Assembly (NCBI GenBank): GCA_022605955.1
Contig: JAKCOZ010000002.1
Span: forward strand, 73,078,783-73,142,782
Source: Rallus limicola
Lineage: Eukaryota > Chordata > Aves > Gruiformes > Rallidae
DNA: 64,000 bases
Direction: 5' to 3'
Of the stretch, positions 11,601-20,600 are shown piece by piece (the first letter of the stretch is position 1; each line of letters opens with the position of its first letter). The notes below the pieces were generated by a model that worked only from the letters and a program-made list of their open reading frames with translations, did not search any database and had not been told where the DNA came from. A program made the translations under genes and the position numbers.

Positions 11601-14600
11601 TTTGAAGTTATTTCCCTATTCCAGAGTGATACTTAAAGTCTAAAGTAGTCCAGATACACATAATTACTCTGGATAATTCTAACAATGAGATCAAAATATC
11701 TTTCATCTTTAATTTTGAGGATTAATAGTAACAAAAATGCATTTCCAGTATGTACTGAAGCAATGGATATCTACTGATGCTGTGTACGTATGACTCACCA
11801 GTCTCTCATTCTTACAAAAGGACGTTCCTTTTACAAGAAGGATACTTCAATCAATGTTATGTAGTGGTACTCAAATCATCCTGCTCTGTGCTGCGCTGCC
11901 ACTGTTTTAAAAAGCATTGTTGACTGCCTACATTCAACTAGAATTGAATGAGCCTCTCTCAAATGTCGGTGTTATTTCAAATTAATAGGATAATTTTTGA
12001 AGAAAAAATGCATTCTGTAGCTGCTCTTGCCTTAATAAAAGTATGCAATGTATTAAAGATGTTTCTTAAGCACATCCACAGGAGTACAAAGTAGAGATAG
12101 TGATGTTAAGATAATTAGAAAGCACCTCATCTGTTTTAAAGAAATACTTAATGGCACCTCAAGTGTACTTTACTTTTACAAATGCTGTTCTCAAAGTAAC
12201 AGCAGTGGTTTGGGGAAAGTTACATTAGTATTAATTGTATGATTTAATGACCTGTGACAGGTCACTAACAGAGCGCCATAAGTAACATAACTTTAGCAGA
12301 TCAGATGCAGGTTGCCCTCATGAATGTAATGATTCAGATCGGTCTTAATGTTTGACATTTAAGCCTCAGGCCAGAACCTGATAGAGTTTCATTTTTCACG
12401 TGTCTCTCCTGCTGTTCTGATTCATGTAGTAATGATTTCAGACACCCGTGCTTACTGAAACCATACCCTGTAATCCAGATGATGGCACAGACATTTTTGT
12501 TTTCCAGTCTACTCATATCCTACTTGTCATGCTTATTTATTTATTTAAATCCCCTGTTTTTCTTATTTTTGAAGTTGCCTTCCCCAGCACAGTCCCCACT
12601 TTCCAGACACCTTTCCTCCTCTTGGTCACACACTGATCAAAAGATTCTTCAGCCTGCCAGCAGTGACTGTTTCTCAAGGACTGCTGGTTTTTCACCTTCA
12701 AGCACGTGCACCTTACCTCCTCCACCACTTACAGACCGTTTTCTTTGTGACTTGGAAGAACTCGATTCCTTGGCATTAATGACATCCCAATCTGTAGCAC
12801 TCTCCCCAGGTAATAGCATTCACCAAGTCACAGCTGATCAGCTTATTCCAAACACAGAGGTGTGTCTCAGCTCTCCTACAGCTCTTCCTCCACCCTTTCT
12901 TGTACCTACCTCTGTCTCATCTTCAGCCAGTTCATCTCATGACATAGCACATAAGCATGCCAGCAGCAATTCCAAACTGGGAAAAGACAAAGGCTTGAGA
13001 GGCACCCCTGGCTCTTCAGTTATTGAAGCACCTGGGAACTTGTCAGACTCTACGAGAGAAGGTGAGCATGTTGGCTCCATCTCTGACATCCCTTTGCCAC
13101 ACGAAGGTGGCTTGGTCTCCAGAGCACTAGCTGCAACTACTGAAAACGAAGAGGAAATCTGCACTGCAGATCTGTCAGTTAATGTAGGGGATCAGTCAGA
13201 GCCTCAAGAATCGGATTTCTGCAGAGGAGACCAAGACACAACAGAACTGCCAAGACTCTATATAGAGGAGGATCTGGAACATGACAATTTAGAATCCCCA
13301 ATAGCAAGTGGAGGAGACTCCATGGTATGTTATGAAGGATACACTTCACTGAGTATCGATAAGGTATTTTAATTTCTGAAAAAACTGGCTTCTGTGTTCA
13401 GATAGCTTATTCAGTGTAATTATCCTCTGCCTTTTCCTGTGTTTACACATTTGTATTGTGCACAGGCAACAGCTTTAGAGTATTGCACTGGACAAAAATC
13501 CTCAGTGTTAGGGGATAAGTCCCTTCTCAGAAACAGGTGTAGGTGCCGTTCTGAGTTCTGCAGTGTATCAGTGCTGCTGGTCCTTTCCCTTCTGTCCCTG
13601 TTAGCTGCCATCCAGCTTCTGGTGCAAAAAAACCAGTGAACCATTTCTGCCACTGGCCCGTTAGATGCTGCCCTTTGAGCCAGAGGCCCCAGCAAGCCTT
13701 CAGAGGGAGGGATGTGCCTCCCCCAGAGCCTTGGGGGTTTGTACTTCACACATGTCACATCACCAGCTGATATATTTATAGCAGACTCCATTACGAGAAT
13801 GTGACTAATAATAACAGATCAGATTATGTTTGGCAGCTAAACAAGTGCTTCTCACAGTTCCTCTTTGGGACAGCGTAACACTGGACTATCCCAAATGTGC
13901 CCCAGCCACTAAGTGCTGTGCTATTCCTACAGAGTTTGTGTGGCTTCTAGGCAGTTCTAGGACAGATTTTGTTCTGTCCAGCATTTATTTCGACAGACAG
14001 CCCAGGCAGTGGCTTTGGCTGGCACAGGCAAACGTGTAAATTGGATACTTAGGATGATATCTTTTAGGCCAAACGTAAAACTAGTTAATTAGAAGGACTT
14101 TGCAGTGCTGCCTCTACCCTCACTTGACCTGAAAAACACAGAAAAGCATAAGAATAGAGGTGAACTCCACTGCCTCAAATCACAGCTCGATTATTTGATA
14201 TCTGAGGATGGAATTTTCTTCCAGAGTAGCAGACAGACTGACAATAAAATCAGCATCATGTTTCTGACTGTTCAGGTCAACCTGTCCAGGTTAGCTACAT
14301 GGCTCCTTATCGGGCATTTTGTGCCCTTCACAGCTGGTTTTTTACCACAATTACTTCTCACTGTTCTTAAACAATTAAGCCAGCTCTACTTTCTGCAGGG
14401 ACATCATGACACTCTGATCCTCTTTTCCATCTTGTTTCTAATTTCTTTCCATTTCACTCTGCAAAGGCAACAACTCCTCACTCTGTTCCTACAACATCCC
14501 TGTCTACTGCTTCCCTTTCACCTCCTCTCCCTTCTAAACCCTCACATCAGCAGGAGACAGACTCACCAAAGTTAAAGGTAACTGTACCTCTTGAGTGTGG

Positions 14601-17600
14601 AGCATTGCAAATCCCCGTGTACACTAAATGCCTGCAAGGCTAACACCCAGTTTGATCCTGTCTAGATTTCTTGTTTCCTTTACTAACATGAAATAACAGC
14701 ACGTGGAGTGCGCTCCATGTTGGTGGGAGGGATTTGTTCTGCAAAGGAAGAACTCTGAAGGCACTTCCCATGGAGAAGTGTTGATGTTTTCCTGCCTTCT
14801 TGGCATCTTTTTTTTTCCCCTCATTATTTACCCTCTCAGTCCCCAAGGGGGGGTCATTCTGTCATATCACATTCTACTGCCAGAGAGTCCCAAATACCAA
14901 AGAAAAGGTTTTCAGTGTCAGCACTCCACTCCCACTCCCTCCAACTCACCCCTGCCCCAAGAATTCACATTTGCTGCACACACACCCCTAAAAAGCTGAA
15001 CTCTGACAAATACCTGTCTGATTTATAGTGATGTTAACAAAATGTTACCTGAAGTACTTTCCACCAAGTATTTACTTGCTTTCCAAATGCAAATGTAAGG
15101 TCCATGTTCTATTTAACAGTGAGGAATTAGAATGTTTGTCATTGGTATTTCTAAGAAAGTATTTCTGCTCTGTGCTGTCAAGTTTTTTTTGCTTTAACTG
15201 AGCTACTTCAGTGGGCAGACTTGCAATGACTGTTCTTGCTCCAACTGCTTTACACTGTATGTCTTCAGTCTTTTCCCTGGAATCTCTGAGGATGTGTGCC
15301 ACAGCATCAAAACCTTCAAAAAACCAAAAGAAAAGAAGAAGGTGGTGGCAACAATGAAAGCATCAGATACATAGAGTACCATTGTTGGCACCAGTAGCAC
15401 ACTTGCTTTTTGTTGTTGAGAAAAGCACGTCCAGTTTGCATGTCTGAATGAAGCAACAAACCCCCCCTGATGCTTCCTTCCTAAACTCTCACTTGACACA
15501 GTTTTTGTGGTTTTTCCAGGCTAATTTAAAGAGAGAGCTATTTGTTATGGGTAAACCTCCTCGTAGCCCAGTGATGACTAAGAGGTCCTGCAGCTCACCT
15601 GTCAGAGGTCACATCTATTCACACAGGGTATGGTACTGGATGCCCAGTGTGCAGTAACAGCATTTCCATACAAGAGGAGCTCAGTGTCCAGTCTCAGTAT
15701 TTTGCTTTTGCCCAAGTGTCTCAGTACTATCAGTATGCCGTGTTTCCTTCCTGCTGTGCTGTGTCTGGGTAAAGGCAACAGGTCTGTGTATGCCAAAACT
15801 TGTTGTACAGACCCCTCAGTGTATTGTATCTCTGCAGTACTGCTTAGTATTTCCAGTGCTACAAGATGTAAGACATCAAAGTTCATTTAGCCCTTTTTTT
15901 CTTCCCTAAATTACTCGTCTTGGCCCAAAGCATGGCTAGTTTATTACAGTTACCCCTTCTAACAGTTATCACCTCTACTTTGTTGCATGTATACAGGCAG
16001 AAGGCTTGGGTTTGAACCCATGTTCTTCAAAATGTTTTGTTGCTACTATCTTACACTCACTCAACACTGTCAATTTACCCAAGCCCTGTTATTCCAGACT
16101 GTCATGCTCTTTGGCCTTTCCCTTTCTATCTCTAATATAATGTTACCATAATTGTAACCGTTTTACCTAGTCAGAAGCTCAGATTTTTTGTTTAGAGTTT
16201 GCATGTGTCTGGCTCAAAGGTGAGCCAAGTTACCAAAAGGAAAAATAAAAACCAGAAAGAACATACATAGAAATATAAGCCTTTATGGGTTGTATTTATA
16301 TTCTACTTTAAGTTTAGGAGTAAATTATTCTCTGTATCAATTTCTTAACATTTGGCTCTTAAAACTGGTAACAAGATGAACTTACTTTCCATGCTGTTGC
16401 TGCTGCTTTTAGGTGATTGTCTTTCTGGTGGCTCCTTTGAGTTTTAACTGAAGATAGGCAGGTCTGTGTGACTTTCAAAGTCTCAGCTTTTTGGCAGATT
16501 ACCACCAGAGACTATGAGACAGTACTTTCTTCATCACTGGAGTGACAGTTGGGTCATAGGAAGGTCGGGATTCTTGTAGCAGCAAACCAACACCATCCCA
16601 AAGGAGGACAACTGCCAATAAGATCCATAAAAGAACGATTAAGCCCTATTTTAATTTTGCACGTGACTCCAATTGATTGGCATGTAATCAGTAAGTTAAG
16701 AGGAATGCATTGGTCAATGCCTACTGCATTTATCACTTTAATTCCAAAACTAGAGGAGCACAAACGATACCCCTAATTTTCATGTTCAGGACTAGGCAAA
16801 ACTATCATATGCAAATGCATATCCATCATGCATGAAAAGCAGGTGTACAACTGGGACCACTGGCTTGACTGCACAATTTTTAATGCTTTGGGGATTAAGT
16901 CCTACAGCTTTTCACAGGAAACAGGCTCGTTTAGTGCACTGAGTTGTAGTGGGAAAATAGAAACCCTGAGCACCAAGAGGTACCCACAGGGCAGTGCATT
17001 TTGTGATGTCACTGGAGGAGAATTCGCCAGACCCTGCAACAGTCCCCATTCTAGCCAGTGCCACACTATGTGGGATTGAGAGTTTAGGGAAGGAAAAGGG
17101 GGAGGACCCTTCTTGATGCCAACTGGGGTACCACTGAGGAATGCATTTGGATAGAGAGCAAGCACCAAGGTCCCTGGGTTCAGACACAGCACAGATTACT
17201 TCACCTTAGGTTCCCAGATTCTAATTCCATCAGTTTTCTCTGTAGAGAAACAGAGTTGAAAATCTTCACTCACTGGATTCTCTATCATCTGTTTCTACTG
17301 TAGTTAATTAGCAATAAGACATTTCAAAGCACTGAAGCATATGCAGAATACTGACCTACCTAATATCTTCCTGGCTTGGTATATGTTTGAAGCATTCAAT
17401 CATTTGTCGTATCATTTAGGACATTGACTTCTATTGTTTGCAAGAAAAATCCTTAACTTGGGTTGAGTTCTCTTGCCTCTACGAATGTCTTTGGCATCCA
17501 ACTTATTTACAGACCAGAGAAGGTGGTCAAATTCCAACCAAGCAACCTGCCCAGTGCAATGTTCTCTTCTTGCTTGACAAGCCAGCTGTTGAAGAGGGGT

Positions 17601-20600
17601 TACTGAGAACTGAAATATCTAGTCCGACATCTTTATTGTTGGCTTTTTCAGTGAAAATTATTCCTCTGTCCTGTACACTGGCACAGGAGAGTTAAATGAG
17701 GGAGAGAAGAGAATAACCATGTTGGGGCTTTGAAAACCTCTTCCCCACCTACCTGTCATTCATGTAGATAAAGGTTCTGTCATCTACCTGCCTGCATCTT
17801 TAGGCACCTTTTAAAGATGAAGTGAAGAACGTTCACAGTATTTTCTGTGTGTACATATACAAACATGATGACAAGAAATTTAACAACTGCAATTTTAATG
17901 AATGGCATCAGGCTGTGTGGTGTTGTTTACCACAGCCTTCTTCATGGCTGTGTCATCCTCAAGAGTAAACTGAAGCCAGGTGAACTGAAATAGTCAAACC
18001 TAGGAAAGAGCAAGAGAAATCCCATGGCTTCAGGATCGGGTTGCATTATACTCAGCTCATGAAGTGCTGTGAGCTGTGCCTGATACCCACACGCCCAAAA
18101 CAGATACAGTTCCCAGACTTGTCTAAGATGGTCAGTGGCTACAGTACAACCACAGGGCATCTTCAGTCAACAGCGAATATGATCACTGCTCACACCAAGC
18201 ACTCTCCCCAGCAGCTGCTCCTGTGCTGTTTCTCCCCCCAGATGGGTCCAAGTCGATGTCTTTCTGAGCAGGACATGGTTTCTGTAGGAGGCAAATATTT
18301 TTTGTTTCCATTGCACCTAGATTTTTTGGATATTAGTAGTGAGTAATGCTCCATTAAGAAGGAAAGTAGTTCCTTTCATCAAGCTCTGCACTGGAAATAC
18401 AAACTACCTGTTCCTCTAAAGTGAAACTGTTAATTGTTATTTCCACACAATGACATGCCTGCCTTCAAAAGTTCTTTGCCTCCCAACAGCCTGCATGGCT
18501 CTGTGCTCCCCCTTGAGATGAAAAGGAATTAATTAAAGCATAGCATGCCGTGCCTGCCAAGTCAGTACTGTGTGTGTGTGTATAATGTAAACTGGTACTT
18601 TGTTTGTCTATGAATATTCTAAATTCTGCCATTCTGTATAGATTTTGTTTCTGCTTGTCTAAAAACATCCTTCGCCCGAGGCATGTAGAACGTTCATCAG
18701 TTGCATCTGTTTTTTCTAATGCTCTTTCTGTTTCACAGCAGAGAGGCAACAGGGTTCTGTTCCAACTTTCTGCTCTGCTATAAATAGAATGGACTGTTGA
18801 TAAAGTTCACTGTTTTGTTTTAGTTTTTATTATATCTTCCAAAAATCAGATCTTTAAACCTGCCAAGGTTCTGTTGCTTACCATGTCTGTTAAGAATTTA
18901 TTGTGGGAAGGGAGGAAAGGGGTGGGGAGGTGGTGTTTTACACAAGGTAGAATATAACCTCTCAAGCAACTACATTTCAGGCCCTTATCCAATTATTTGG
19001 GCCTTAGACTATAAATTTTTTATTACATTTCATATCATTTCATTTCAGCCACAGCGCCCTGTGCTTGCTCATGAAAACATACACAGTGGGGGGGAACCGT
19101 AAGTATATTTCTTGTCTATTAAGCCAAAACCTAACAGTTAAGCAATAGCCAGCACAGTGTCAAATAATTTGTTAACCTGCCAAGAACAATTAGGAAGAGA
19201 TTTCAGAAGTTTACAGATAACCACAGGATGTAGGAATATACCCAAGAAGGTCCCAGAGGGCAAAGCCTTAGTTTAATTTACATCAGACAGACGTGCCAAC
19301 TTGCAGCTCACCATCATTTTTACTTAAAAGGGATAATAGTTTTGTAAAAATAAAGTTTGTGGGTTTTTTGTTAATTCCCTCTATTTTTACATCTCAGCAG
19401 AATGCCAAGTACAGATTTAACATTGATTGAACTCATCTGCTTTACTGACTTGACACAAGTTATTCATAAACAGTTCTGGATGTGAATAGGGAGGAAAAAA
19501 ATAAGGACAATGTTGATCACAGGAACACAGGCTCAGGCTGTTTGGTGTAATTTCCATGCCCAATTTAAAAGTCAGATACAAGACAGATTTCTGAACATGA
19601 ACCTAGATCTCAAGTCTTACTTTCACAAACAGTGCAAGCACTTGGGACAGAGTGCCTAAGGCACCTAAGGCCACCGCAGGGCTGACCATCAACATGCAGC
19701 TGCTGTGCCAGATTGACGCCTGCCCCCAGTCTCGCCCTGGGGTTGTGCTTCAGTGAGCACTGAAAGTAGTGCTCATTCTTCCTCGAGCATCAGAGCACTT
19801 TGGAGCATGTCCCATTAGATGGATTGTCCTCAATGTAGCTAAGGCTTAGCATCCAAAAATATGTAACAGGTTCCCTGTTAGTCACCTGAAGAAATGGCAA
19901 GAGAGAAGAGGGGCAAAAAGTTACCAAATAACTGTACTACAGATAATATATAATGACAATGGGACACTTTGGTTTCTATCTCAGGAAAACCATTCTTCTT
20001 CTCAAGCTCCTGTTGGTTTTGTTGAGCAGCCAGCTTTGCTTTGTAAGCAGTAATTATCTAATTAATTTTGTTTGATATGGTTTAAGTTGTTCATTACTAG
20101 AGCAATTTCTTCCTAAGATTGCCAATAGAGATCTATTTAAATTGCCAACCAGCCATTCTTTGTCTTGAGCACGTGTTCTCTTAGTGTTGTAAAAGGTGGC
20201 AAGAGTTTTCATATTAAAACAACTCCTAGATTTGCAAAGAGAAAGAATGAAATGTCTACAGAGGAGTTAGTTATTAAAAAGGATTATCTCAAAATGACTA
20301 AGATTAGATTTCTAAAGAACAAAGTGTGCAAATTGGGAAGTCCTTGTTAGTGTATTTGAGTAAGTAATTGGCTCAAATCCTGTTCATGACACATGACATC
20401 TGCAACTCCTGTACCTTTGGAAGCTGCATTTAATCAGTTTTGGAACAGCATCACAGCTCTGCTTTCCTGGAATAGCAATAAACATGACAGAAAACATTAT
20501 TGCCATTTAATCTTTTGCACAGATTGTTCTTACTCCTGCTACACAAATTACCAGAGGTAATTGCCTAAACAACCAGTCCCATTCCATTTCATTACTATGA

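Larger units (their letters stand above)
15628..19048 (+). other. SORBS2: SORBS2 intron (3.4 kb) with candidate regulatory motifs
   Basis: Non-coding. It contains a (TG)n run near 18569-18582, a perfect MEF2 consensus at 18778-18787 and a G-rich tract at 18905-18933. The acceptor is TTCATTTCAG at 19039-19048. No transposon is recognised. Confidence 0.75.

Noticed and set aside
14105..14575. A 156-codon + strand ORF overlapping a SORBS2 exon
   Set aside because: It is in a different frame from the exon 14467-14577. Its Leu/Phe-rich composition comes from the pyrimidine tract of the acceptor.
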